Positions 24,501 to 34,600 of a stretch of 64,000 bases of DNA are shown piece after piece. Origin of the DNA: Ricordea florida (taxonomy: Eukaryota > Cnidaria > Anthozoa > Corallimorpharia > Ricordeidae); contig OX453287.1 in NCBI GenBank assembly GCA_949710005.1, positions 7,604,386 to 7,668,385 on the forward strand, read 5' to 3'. Positions within the stretch are counted from its first letter, which is position 1. Every line of letters starts with the position of its first letter. A program made the position numbers and the translations under genes. The notes beneath the pieces are model-generated. The model ran no database searches. It was not told where the DNA came from and was given only the letters and a program-made list of their open reading frames with translations.

Positions 24501-27500
24501 AAGTTTTGCTTTCAGCCTTGAATTATTGAACAGATGTTGGGACTAATAAGGGACCGGTCATTATTTATGTGGGGGGGGGGGGGGGTGGGTTTTTTTTTTT
24601 TGTTTTAGCATGAAAGAAAAAGCGTGACCCACCCCTTTAAGCCCATTAATTAATTCTTGACCCACCCCCATATAATTTTATTTAAGAGGTGACCCACCCC
24701 CAGCCCCCTTCAATCTATACCTCTATAAGGAGTTCCTGTTCACTGAACGAAATCAGCACATCTTGTGGACCAGTGTCCTACTCTGCGGCCAATTCTTGTT
24801 GATGTGCCTTCTTGTATTGTTACAGTATGACTGTCATCATCTGATTCACTTTCGCTTTCACCCCCAATCATCGTGAAATTCTCTTTTGGCCCACCCCTTT
24901 TCTCTAAAAAAATAGGCCTGGCCCACCCCATGATTTTCACCCCCCCCCCCCACATAAATAATGATCGGTCCCTAAAGAAAGACACAGAAAAACAGTTGAA
25001 GCCCTCCTTGGAACCACTCTCGTAAGCAACCAATTCTAGTTACACAAGCAACTGCTACCGTTTTTGAGAATTACCAACTGGCCTTTTACTGTATTTTGAG
25101 TTCTTATAAGCAACCACTCAAAGAGCCTCATTTGCAGAACCCATATGACCACTTTTTTGAATTCCAGAGGTGGTTGCTTAAGAGAGTTTCGACTGTAATA
25201 TTACAGGGAAAAGCACATGTATATGCATAATCTATATACAGTACACACTTGTATTCACTTTGCTCTGAAGTTCTTCAGGTCTCTCTTCCTGGGGTCGTTC
25301 ATTATGAAATTTATCCCTGAAATCCTTCAGAGCTTCTTTAAGATTCTGCTTGGAAATCACATGTTTGTCAATAGTGATAAACTTCTGTTTAGGATCCCCA
25401 GTTGCTGTTTGATATCTGCTTCCATCATCACCATCCATGAGTTTAGCCTCTTTCTTTCCAGTCTGCAAATTCATACGCACATGTAGTCCTGCAGGAATAC
25501 TCTGACCTGGGAGAACTGCTTGCCATTCAGACGTTGGTTGGAACACTTCAAGATTTTCAATATCATTGGTGTTTTCCTCTGAAGCTATGTTGACATCAGT
25601 GTCACTATCATTAACACCTTCATCAGTTTGCACCAATACAAGCCCTTGCTGATTTTCACCCAGGCCTAAGAATCAACAATATTGGACGAAGAAAGTAAAA
25701 ACAACTGTTTGACCAACAACAACAACAACAACAGTTTATTTCTACTACTGTAAACAACTGAAAGAATTTACAAGATTGTAATTATTAATATATAAATAAA
25801 CAGTACAGTACATACAGTAGTGGGGCACCCAAAATAACTTAAAAGCTAAACTAGTTGGGTGACCAACTAAAGTATAAAATCTCTTCTAGGTTATTTTATT
25901 ACTACACAACTCTTATAATGCTACCTTCTAACTTCCATTTATTTGTAACAAAAGCAGGAACTCTCAACTTCAAGATTGCTTGTTTCTGCATGTTGATCAA
26001 TATATTGGGCCAATGTCATCTGTTCGTTTCGGAATGTTCTGTGATTGTGTGTTCCAGTGCATGTACATACACGTTTCACTACTTGTCAGCCAGAGCTTGG
26101 CAAAGCAGACAAGGAATAGATTCTGCACTAAAAAAATGGCCTGATATAAACGTTTATATAAGACCTAGTCCCAGAAATGGCAGCGACGTTTCAATAATTG
26201 TTATTATCAAAGAAGATAGAAAGACTGATGGTTGCAGTATGCAGTCGAGAAATTTCTCTTTCCTGTTCTTACTTTCTTTTTGTTCTGTTTTACAACTTCC
26301 AAACAGTCAAGTCATTACCCAATTATCCTTGTAGGAATCGTAAAGATTGGAATTATCAAAAATTAACTTCTTGGAATATAACATACATGTATATATATTG
26401 TGAAAGTGTAAGTGAAAAACTGCAAAAGTGTACATACATGTAGCTAAATGGTCCGTGGGTCATTCGTCCATTCAATTTTGAATCCAAATTAAAAATTGAA
26501 AATCGATGTCAATTTTTGATTTTCCTTTCTTGTTTTCTCGCGAAATCACGAAACGTGTATCTGTAAACAATTCACTGTTTTCACTTATATAAGAACCAAA
26601 ACTATCACTTGGCCTTCTTATTTTTGCAGTTACCATCGAATTGAAAATCAGACAGGTCATGGTAATTGTTTATTAGCAGGGGAGCCATTGCCACAGTCTC
26701 GTGTCGTCGGCGATTACGTGAATTTAGAAGAAAAATCCAAAATTGAAAATTGAAATCAATTTTGAAGTTTTGTTTTTGGTCGAAGAATTCATCAATCGTT
26801 CGCACACCGAATGATAAAAGTACCCCAGGGGGGAGTGGGCGAGGATTCCTCAGTCCCTATAGCTGCCTTGGCGCAACTTTTCGACGGAGCCCTTCGTTCT
26901 CGTGGAATGTTTGGCGCGTTTTCTGTAGTTGTGAGTTAATTGTCGTTAAAGCACGCGGCAAGACACTGGACCTTTCAAGCGAGGAGAAGAATCTTGGACT
27001 TCGCATCGCAGCGTCTGAGTTATCGGTATCCAGACTTTCTCGAGCGTTTCAAGCAAGTAAATGCCTATTTTCGTAGCTCATGATTTTGCAGTCCCGGCTT
27101 CAAGCCGCCAATGTGCACATGCATTGGTAGTGCTTATGTGTCAACTATTACAGTTTGAATCTTAAGCTTGAGCTCAAAGCTATGTTCTGTCCAAGGCAAG
27201 GAGTGCCTTTAATGATTCCTCTCTGGAGTTGGTGACTAGCAGTAGTCTCAGGAAGATAATGGACAATGAAGGCACCAAAGGTCACTGTTAATTTCTTGCA
27301 TTGTTATCTTTACTCAGGGCTAAAGATTTATATGGCACGTGAAGTCTTGAATCTCTATACATGCATTATCATTAAATGTGAAGTAAAAAGTGTAATGGAA
27401 ATTAAAGTAGGTGGTGAAGATATATTGTTCAGACTGTCGTTCCTTTTATTCATACACCTTTGACCCAAGCTTTAAGCTCAAGATTCAAACTGTAATAGTT

Positions 27501-28249
27501 TACACATAAGCACTACCAATGCATGTGCACGTTGGCGGCTTGAAGCCGGGACTGCAAAATCATGAGCTACGAAAATAGGCATTTACTTGCTTGAAACGCT
27601 CGAGAAAGTCTGGATACCGATAACTCAGACGCTGCGATGCGAAGTCCAAGATTCTTCTCCTCGCTTGAAAGGTCCAGTATCTTGCTGCGTGCTTTAATGG
27701 CAATAAACTCACAACCACAGAAAACGCGCCAAACATTCCAGGAGAACGAAGGGCTCGAAAAGTTGCGCCAAGGCAGCTATAGGGACTGAGAAATCCTCAC
27801 CTACTCCCCCCTGGGTTACTTTAGTCATTCGGTGTGCGAACGATTGATGAATTCTTCGCCCAAAAACAAAAATTGAAAATTGATTTCAATTTTCAATTTT
27901 GGACTTTCTTCTAAATTCACGTAATCGTCGATAACACAAGACTGTAGCAATGGTTTTCCTGCTAATAGAAGATTACCGTTACCTGTCTGATTTTCAATTC
28001 GATGGTAACTGCACAATAATAAGAAGGCCAAGGGATATTTTTGGTTGTTATAAAAGTAAAAACAGTGAATTGTTTACAGATACACGTTTAGTGATTTCGC
28101 GAGAAAACAAGAAAGGAAAATCAAAAATTGACATCAATTTTCAATTTTTAATTTAGATTGAAATTTGAATGGACGAACGACCCACGGACCCTAAATGAAG
28201 CTAACTTACCCGATGCCAGTAATATCAAAAACACAAAATATGGACACAT
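18507..28249 (-). CDS. SIL1: SIL1, ER nucleotide-exchange factor for BiP, complete
   Basis: Five coding exons on the minus strand: 28249-28210, 25665-25249, 21942-21648, 20117-19791, 18786-18507. Lengths 40, 417, 295, 327 and 280 nt keep one frame and give 452 aa (human SIL1 is 461). Exon 1 encodes only a signal peptide ([13 protein letters not shown]) and has an in-frame stop upstream. Exon 2 carries the hallmark [18 protein letters not shown], then [12 protein letters not shown]. Exons 3-5 are the armadillo-like repeats, with [31 protein letters not shown] and [10 protein letters not shown] all close to human SIL1. SIL1 releases ADP from the Hsp70 BiP in the ER lumen. The C-terminus reads NKLS, with no KDEL-type signal. 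The exon 2 donor (GTGTGT) was picked because it fits the phase and is the weakest junction. Intron 1 holds a foldback element; other introns hold MITEs. Confidence 0.93.
18838..18983. mobile_element. MITE in SIL1 intron 4
   Basis: Arms with CTTCTCCAGGTA and CGGCACAGATGA are complementary over about 40 bp. It sits about 50 bp upstream of the last SIL1 acceptor. Confidence 0.65.
20409..20853 (+). mobile_element. hAT-like non-autonomous element, 7-bp target duplication, in SIL1 intron 3
   Basis: Ends CAGGGCTGAAAATT and AATTTTTAGCCCTG, flanked by GATGTTG at 20402-20408 and 20854-20860. A diverged relative lies at 55945-56222 in a REEP intron. Confidence 0.8.
22301..22433. mobile_element. Foldback MITE in SIL1 intron 2
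   Basis: Complementary arms of about 57 bp contain ATGAATTTTATTTTC and CAATATTTTAC. They enclose a short GAACGAGCG-like centre. Confidence 0.65.
23540..24145 (+). mobile_element. 3' end of a CR1/L2-like LINE, 5'-truncated and broken
   Basis: Conceptual translation shows the usual C-terminal end of a non-LTR reverse transcriptase (YTTCIRPILEYA-like then [11 protein letters not shown]-like text), but with a frameshift and stop codons. It ends in a (TCTA)n tail at about 24127-24145. It lies in SIL1 intron 2 and is antisense to SIL1. Confidence 0.75.
24295..24438. mobile_element. 144-bp palindromic MITE, 8-bp target duplication
   Basis: Ends GGATCAATATCAG and CTGATATTGATCC, flanked by AACAATAT at 24287-24294 and 24439-24446. 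Same family as 2530-2912. Confidence 0.85.
24550..24972. mobile_element. Harbinger-like MITE, second family (TAA target)
   Basis: Ends GGGACCGGTCATTATTTATG and near-complement, each followed inward by a long G or C tract. TAA lies on both sides (24547-24549, 24973-24975). A minus-strand frame inside is taken as a relic. Confidence 0.8.
26450..28190. mobile_element. 1.74-kb foldback element in SIL1 intron 1, 6-bp target duplication
   Basis: Two arms of roughly 700 bp (about 26450-27180 and 27465-28190) are near-perfect inverted copies around a 280-bp centre. Outer ends are GGTCCGTGGGTC and GACCCACGGACC. CTAAAT flanks both sides (26444-26449, 28191-28196). Its right flank ends 13 nt inside the intron from the exon 1 donor. 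No transposase is recognised; open frames in the arms mirror each other. Confidence 0.88.
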
Positions 28250-29378
28250 ATCAGTTCTTTGACTTCTATCCTCTTGATAACTCAAGCACAATCAATGATG
28301 CTACTACCTTCCGAAATGTAGAAACATCGTTTAAAAAGAGCTATTCTTCCACAAAAAGAAAAACAAATTTTAAAATAATTTTTCTTTCTCCACAATTCGG
28401 GCGACACGTACGCGAACTTCCGCTGACCGAAGGAGGATGACGAAATTCACACAGCGCGCCAAAGACTTGGAAATTTCTCATTGGCTTGATAACTGTTCGA
28501 TTGTTTTTTCTATTTTTATAACGCGATTTCAATCATTCTTTAAATGGAATATACAAAGCCAGCACTTTTCCTATCTCTCTGCATAGAAAAAGAATTCTCA
28601 TTTTGACAGGGGTAACGTATGGGAGGGGAGGGTGGGATGACATGTGGAGAGTGTAGAAAAAGGGGTGATATGGACCACCATTGGAAGTGAGATGCATGGC
28701 CAAGATTTTTTTTCAGTCAAGCTATTCTTATTAGGGACGGACCATTAGAAAAGTGATGGGGGGGGGGGGTGGGGAATTTTCAGCTTGCACGAATTCTTTT
28801 TTTCGCTCACTGCTTGTGCAGGAATCTTTTTTTCAGGTGAACCCCTCTGCACGAATTTTTTTACTACGTGTGAAAAAGTCACAATTGGACCTTCCTTCTG
28901 CATGAATTTTTTTTACCTTCATCTTTGCATGAATTTTTTTTCTTGGCATTTTCCCTTGCATGAATTTTTTTTTCCCTACCCCCCCCCCCCCATCACTTTT
29001 CTAATGGTCCGTCCCTTACCGTTTTTTTTAAAGGAAAATATTATTTTTTCCAAAACTCGGGCACACCATCTGAGGACAAGATCGCGCTGAGTGTAACAAG
29101 AGAGCATAAGAATCTCTTGGTCCAGATATTTCAAGTGCAACACTATGATTTCTCCCTTGGACTGTTTTTTGTAACTTGTGAGAACGAGGTAGCATACAAC
29201 TGGTCTGAATGCGCAGACTATGCTAGTTCATTATTACTGATTAAAACAATATATCTTATGATAATTGTTTTGTGTGTTTGAGGCGTCCTCTGCCCGGGTC
29301 TAGTAATGCAATGACCAGTGTGTGCAATGGCAGAGCGACATGTGATACCGTTAATAGAGCTTGAGTGCAATGGGCTCT
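28250..29378. other. SIL1 upstream region and left flank of the Polinton
   Basis: Presumed SIL1 promoter and 5' UTR, followed by a Harbinger-like MITE (28734-29015) and about 360 bp of unique DNA up to the Polinton edge. No coding exon is seen. Confidence 0.55.
28734..29015 (-). mobile_element. Harbinger-like MITE, copy 2 (TTA target)
   Basis: The reverse-orientation copy of 16077-16365 with the same GGGACGGACC ends and internal A/T-tract units. TTA at 28731-28733 and 29016-29018. Confidence 0.85.
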
Positions 29379-30050
29379 AGAGAGGGAGAAAACTGCGGCT
29401 CTGGAACACAGGAAATTTGACAAGGATTTTCTAGCTTATAAGCTAAATTGGTTTCCAAAATTTGATCAGGAATTTAGCCAGCAGCATAAAAGACAAAAAA
29501 ATACTTGTCGAATTCCTAAGACCCAGAAGACCTAGTCAAACCCTCAAGTCTTCACAAAGCACTAGCCAAGCTGTCGCTAGGTATTGTTGAAGCCTCTGCA
29601 AAGTTTTGGCGAACCTGATACCAAGCCGGGAATTCTGGAACACAGGAAATTTGACAAGGATTTTCTAGCTTATAAGCTAAATTGGTTTCCAAAATTTGAT
29701 CAGGAATTTAACCAGCAGCATAAAAGCCAATAAATACTTGTCGAAATCCCTAAGACCCAAAAGACCTAGTCAAGCCCTCAAGCCTTCACAAAGCACTAGC
29801 CAAGCCGCCGCTAGGTATTGTTGAAGCCCTCAAGCCTTCTCAAAGCATTAGCCAAGCCGCCGCTAGGTATTGTTGAAGCCTCCGCAAAGTTTTGATGAAC
29901 CCGTCACCAAGCGGAGACATGTGAATTTTGATCAGCAGCATAAAAGCCGGGAATTTTGGCAAGGATTTCTGGAACAGGCGGATTAAAAATTTGAAAAGCG
30001 GCTTAAAGATTTGATATTTCTTACAAAAGTAATTATGGATCAGCTAAGAA
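29379..30050 (+). repeat. Polinton left terminal inverted repeat (672 bp)
   Basis: Matches the complement of 44928-45599 almost base for base over its whole length. Inside are two tandem units of about 234 bp (from 29401 and 29635, each starting CTGGAACACAGG) and a shorter duplicated block near 29776-29881. The inner edge passes through the start codon of the DNA polymerase gene. Confidence 0.93.
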
Positions 30051-33000
30051 GAGAATTGAATTTTAAGCAATTAACCAAATTGCTCACATTTTATAAAATT
30101 CCAGGTAGATCAGAAATGACTACTAAAGAGGATAAAGCGATAGCGTTGGGCATTATACCAGAAGTAATTAATAATGTTCAACAAATCCTTGATAATAGAA
30201 GAGAAATTTTTGAAGCAATAGATAATATGCCGAGGAGAAGAGCGAATCAACCACAACCACCTCTTCCAATACCGCAAATAAGAACAAGAAACAGGCCAAA
30301 TTTACCGCCTATAAATATTCCTCAACCAATTCAAATTCCAGGAACGCCGCCAGGTTCACCGGATATATTTATACCATCAACGCCTCCCGGAACGTCGCCG
30401 CCAAACCAACCTAGAATAAATATTAATAAAAATAAACCAAAAAGACCTTCTCCACCCAAACCAACGCACCCGCCGCCACCAATTCCAACAAAAACCAAAA
30501 AACAAGTAATAAAAAATGAATCGGCTAAAAATGCTCCCTTTTTGGGAAATGTATTAAACAAGTTTTGGGATTTTGTGAAACCATATATTCCAGAAAAAGT
30601 AAAAAATAAAACAGAGGAGTTAGCTAAAAATTTTATAGATAGATACAAAAAAGCGAATGAACCGAAAAATCAGCCAAAAAGAACAAAATCAAAAAGAGAT
30701 TACGAGAAGGAGGGGGCAAGACCAAAAACAAAAAGGTTGAAAGAAGAAGAATTAATTATTAAAGAAACTACGAGAAAATTCAAAAATGGCTATTTGAAGC
30801 AACACGTAATAGATGGGAAAAAAGGATATACTATTGGAGAATTCATGAGGAAAATAAAACCAAAGGTTATGGATATTATTAATAAGGATAAGAAACCAAA
30901 AAAGGTTAAGGTTATATTATCATCCAAGTTTGTGAAATCTCCTTTGCAAAATAACCAAATTAAGGAAGAGGTTGAAAAATACTTTGGCGCCAGACCAAAA
31001 ATAATTACAGAGGCAAGCGATTTGACAAAAGAATATGATGATATAATTAAAGATATATTCTTTGAGGTCGAAAGATTTCAAGAAAATACAGATTCTGGTG
31101 TTTTTCAATTTGATTCAGTAGCGCGATTTGACATTGGGATAGCGCCTTACACAGTTACTTCTGGGAGTTCATATATACCAACGCCAGAAAGATTAGCGGC
31201 AAAAAAAGCTACTATTAACATTCAAAATAAGTGCGAAGATTGCGGGCAACTTTCATTAACGGAGGCTGTGTTCCCAAGAAAACATAATAGAGAGAGAGCA
31301 AATAATGAATTGTTGGAAAATCGTAAAAAATTAAACTTTTCTGGTATAGAGGGTGCAATGAAATTAAGAGATTTTGCCAAGTTTGAAAAACAAAATCCCT
31401 ATCCAGTCAATGTGCTGAAATATGACGAAGAAGCTGATAAAATATATACCGCGAGATTGAGCGACAAATGTTATTGCAAGAAAGAAGAAAAATGCAAGAA
31501 TTGCGGTTGCATGAAAAAAGAGTGCAAGAAAAAACAGAAATGCAAGAAAAAAGACTGCAAAAAACACGAATGTGAAGAATGCGGGTGCAAGAAATGCGAT
31601 TGCAATAATTACGAATGCAGGTTGTGTGATTGTAAATTTATAAATTTACTTTTAATAACTAATGGTGAAAAAACCCACTATATTTTGGTAAATAACGCAA
31701 GCAGACTTTTGTCATCTGAAATTGATGATAATAAACACAAAAAACATTTCTGTTTTAGGTGCTTCAACTCATTTTACGATGAAAGGATTTTGCAAGAACA
31801 CAAAGAATATTGCGATTCACACGGCGAAGTTAAAATTAAAATGCCAAAGAACGAGGATGGCAGCCCGAAATTTATTTACTTTAAAAATTTTAAAAATAAA
31901 ATGCGTGCGCCTTTTGGTATCTATGTTGATTTTGAGGGCCAGCTAATACCAATACATACTTGTTCACCAAGCGAAATTAAAAGCTTTACAAAAAATTACC
32001 AAATGCACAAAGCATCAGGTTTCTGCTATTATATTAAGTGTTTTGATGAAAGTATATTGCCAAAGGATTTTAATATCTGCGTGAACTACACCGCAAAATC
32101 TGATGACGAGGATGTTGCGCAGATATTCACAGAATATTTAGAAAGAGATGTCAGGAAAATTTTCCAGTTAATAGAAGAAAAAAAGGAAACTTTTAAAGTT
32201 TATGATAAAAAGAATATGTCAAAAACAGATAAAAAAGAATATGAAAATGCAACTCACTGCCATATATGCGAGCGCGAATTTTCTGAAGAAGAGGATTTTG
32301 GAAAAGTAATAGATCATTGTCATCTTACCGGAAAATATCGTGGCGCAGCGCATAAAATTTGCAACTTAAAATATGTGATCCCCAAATTTGTTCCAGTAGT
32401 AATTCATAATCTATCGGGGTATGATTCTCATCTGTTCATTAAGAATCTTGGGAAAACAAAGGGTGGAATGAGCTGTTTGGCCAACACCGATGAAAAGTAT
32501 ATTAGTTTCTCGAAGAAAATTTTAATTAACTATGATTGCGATCACGATTGCGATCATGATTTTGAGCACGATTGTGATTGCGAAGATGAGGATGAAAAAG
32601 AAAAGCCCATTACTAGAACAATAAGATTCATTGATTCTTATAAATTTATGCAATTCTCCCTTAGTGGATTGGTTGACAATCTTACAAAATGCGGAAAATG
32701 TGAGTCGTGCAAACCAGGAGAATGCTTGAAAAGATACGTAAAAGATGGAAAGATTATTACTTTTAATGGCGTTGGTAATTGCGAACAATGCAAGAATTGC
32801 AAGTTATTAGGAAGTATGTGTTTTTCTCCAATAGATAAAAATATGGCGATAACTAAAAAACATTTCACAGGAGAAAAGTTAAAACTATTGTTGAGAAAGG
32901 GTGTGTTCCCTTATGATTATTTTGATCGAATTGAAAAACTTAATGAAACCCAACTCCCACCAAAGGAAGAGTTTTTCTCAAAACTAAATAATCACGGTAT

Positions 33001-34600
33001 TTCAGACGAAGATTATGAACATGCTAAAAAGGTGTGGGAAACATTCGGAATGAAAACAATTAGAGATTATCACGATTTATATCTAAAAACAGATGTGCTG
33101 CAGCTAGCCGACGTATTCGAGAACTTTAGGGATGTGTGTATTAATAATTATAGTTTAGATCCCGCCCACTATTTTACATCCCCGGGATTATCTTGGGATG
33201 CAATGTTAAAATTAACTAAAGTTAGTTTGGAATTGTTTACAGACGTTAATATGTTGCTTTTTATTGAGAAAGGGATTAGAGGCGGAACATCCCAAATATC
33301 AAAAAGATATGCAAAAGCTAATAACCCCTATATGACAGATTTTGAAATAAATAAACTTATAAGTTATATTATTTATCTTGACGCGAATAACTTATACGGA
33401 GCCGCAATGAGCAAGAAATTACCAAAACGCGGATTTAGATGGATTCCAAATGAAGAGCTCGTAAATTGGAGAGACATGTCTTGTATAGTTGAGGTTGATT
33501 TGGAATACCCAAAAAATCTTCATGATAGTCATAAAGATCTGCCTTTAGCACCAGAAAAACTTACCGTTAATAAGGTTAAGAAATTAATACCGAACCTATT
33601 AGATAAGAAAAGATATGTAGTTCATCACGAAACCCTGAAATTTTATGAAAAACAAGGATTAAAAATAACAAAGATTCATAAGGGAATCAAATTTCAAGAG
33701 TCAAAGTGGTTACAGACTTATATCGATAGGAATACTGAATTGAGAAAACACGCGAAGAATGACTTTGAAAAGGATTTCTTCAAACTAATGAATAACTCCG
33801 TATTCGGAAAAACAATGGAAAATATGAGAAAAAGGATAGACGTTAGATTGGTTAATAATATAGAATCAGCCAAAAAATTAATAAGAAAACCGAACTTTAA
33901 TCATTTTACTATCTTTTCTGAGGATCTAGCCGCCATAAATATGAAGAAAACAGAAATAAGATTCAATAAACCGGTTTACGTGGGGTTTTCCATTTTGGAT
34001 CTAAGTAAGCAAATAATGTACGATTTTCATTATAATTATATCAAAGAGAAATATGGAGAAAAAGCCGAATTACTTATGACTGATACCGATAGTCTTGTAT
34101 ATAATATAGAAACGGAAGATTTCTATGAAGATATAAGTCAAGATGTTCGGGAAAAGTTCGACACTAGCAACTATCCTAAAAATCACAAATCTGGTATTTG
34201 GGATGATGCAAACAAAAAAGTAATTGGCAAGTTTAAGGATGAGTTTGGTGGAAGTATACCTACGGAATTTGTGGGTTTGGGGGCAAAACAATATGCCTTA
34301 TTAATGGACAACGGTAAAGAGATAAAGAAGAATAAAGGAACGAAGAAATTAGTTGTCAAGAAAACAATAAGTTTTAATGATTTCAAAAATTGCCTGGTTA
34401 CTAAAGAACCGCAAATGAGATCGCAAAATTTAATCAGCTCAAAACTACACAATATTTACACAAAAACAGTTAATAAGAAAGCGCTATCCGCCTATGATGA
34501 TAAGAGAATCATTCAAAAAGACGGAATAAATACTCTCCCATATGGTCACTATCGGGCGGTGCCTGCCAAAACAGAATTGGGTGGCAACTCAGTATCATAA
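30035..34600 (+). CDS. Polinton protein-primed family B DNA polymerase
   Basis: About 1521 residues from the ATG at 30035; the frame runs upstream into the inverted repeat without another ATG. The first 200 residues are Pro- and Lys-rich and probably include the terminal-protein region. A Cys-rich tract follows at about residues 478-535, a C2H2-like finger near 570-594, and an endonuclease VII-like HNH module (CHIC...DHCH...CNL) near 741-790. The palm carries motif A (DANNLYGAAM, near 1116), motif B (NNSVFGKT, near 1252) and motif C (DTDS, near 1349). The family copies the element from its ends. The last 52 nt overlap the integrase gene on the other strand. Confidence 0.93.
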   Translation: MDQLRRELNFKQLTKLLTFYKIPGRSEMTTKEDKAIALGIIPEVINNVQQILDNRREIFEAIDNMPRRRANQPQPPLPIPQIRTRNRPNLPPINIPQPIQIPGTPPGSPDIFIPSTPPGTSPPNQPRININKNKPKRPSPPKPTHPPPPIPTKTKKQVIKNESAKNAPFLGNVLNKFWDFVKPYIPEKVKNKTEELAKNFIDRYKKANEPKNQPKRTKSKRDYEKEGARPKTKRLKEEELIIKETTRKFKNGYLKQHVIDGKKGYTIGEFMRKIKPKVMDIINKDKKPKKVKVILSSKFVKSPLQNNQIKEEVEKYFGARPKIITEASDLTKEYDDIIKDIFFEVERFQENTDSGVFQFDSVARFDIGIAPYTVTSGSSYIPTPERLAAKKATINIQNKCEDCGQLSLTEAVFPRKHNRERANNELLENRKKLNFSGIEGAMKLRDFAKFEKQNPYPVNVLKYDEEADKIYTARLSDKCYCKKEEKCKNCGCMKKECKKKQKCKKKDCKKHECEECGCKKCDCNNYECRLCDCKFINLLLITNGEKTHYILVNNASRLLSSEIDDNKHKKHFCFRCFNSFYDERILQEHKEYCDSHGEVKIKMPKNEDGSPKFIYFKNFKNKMRAPFGIYVDFEGQLIPIHTCSPSEIKSFTKNYQMHKASGFCYYIKCFDESILPKDFNICVNYTAKSDDEDVAQIFTEYLERDVRKIFQLIEEKKETFKVYDKKNMSKTDKKEYENATHCHICEREFSEEEDFGKVIDHCHLTGKYRGAAHKICNLKYVIPKFVPVVIHNLSGYDSHLFIKNLGKTKGGMSCLANTDEKYISFSKKILINYDCDHDCDHDFEHDCDCEDEDEKEKPITRTIRFIDSYKFMQFSLSGLVDNLTKCGKCESCKPGECLKRYVKDGKIITFNGVGNCEQCKNCKLLGSMCFSPIDKNMAITKKHFTGEKLKLLLRKGVFPYDYFDRIEKLNETQLPPKEEFFSKLNNHGISDEDYEHAKKVWETFGMKTIRDYHDLYLKTDVLQLADVFENFRDVCINNYSLDPAHYFTSPGLSWDAMLKLTKVSLELFTDVNMLLFIEKGIRGGTSQISKRYAKANNPYMTDFEINKLISYIIYLDANNLYGAAMSKKLPKRGFRWIPNEELVNWRDMSCIVEVDLEYPKNLHDSHKDLPLAPEKLTVNKVKKLIPNLLDKKRYVVHHETLKFYEKQGLKITKIHKGIKFQESKWLQTYIDRNTELRKHAKNDFEKDFFKLMNNSVFGKTMENMRKRIDVRLVNNIESAKKLIRKPNFNHFTIFSEDLAAINMKKTEIRFNKPVYVGFSILDLSKQIMYDFHYNYIKEKYGEKAELLMTDTDSLVYNIETEDFYEDISQDVREKFDTSNYPKNHKSGIWDDANKKVIGKFKDEFGGSIPTEFVGLGAKQYALLMDNGKEIKKNKGTKKLVVKKTISFNDFKNCLVTKEPQMRSQNLISSKLHNIYTKTVNKKALSAYDDKRIIQKDGINTLPYGHYRAVPAKTELGGNSVS

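Noticed and set aside
24740-25033. 97-codon minus-strand frame with an acidic SESESDDD stretch
   Set aside because: It lies mostly in a Harbinger-like MITE and runs over its end into flanking DNA.
25855-26334. 159-codon plus-strand frame in SIL1 intron 1
   Set aside because: It has no ATG at the start, no recognisable domain and an irregular composition; likely chance.
26605-28156. Several open frames in SIL1 intron 1
   Set aside because: They lie in the two arms of the foldback element and repeat each other in inverted form.
30331-30648. Antisense Gly-rich frame opposite the polymerase start
   Set aside because: It is the complement of the Pro-rich polymerase N-terminus.
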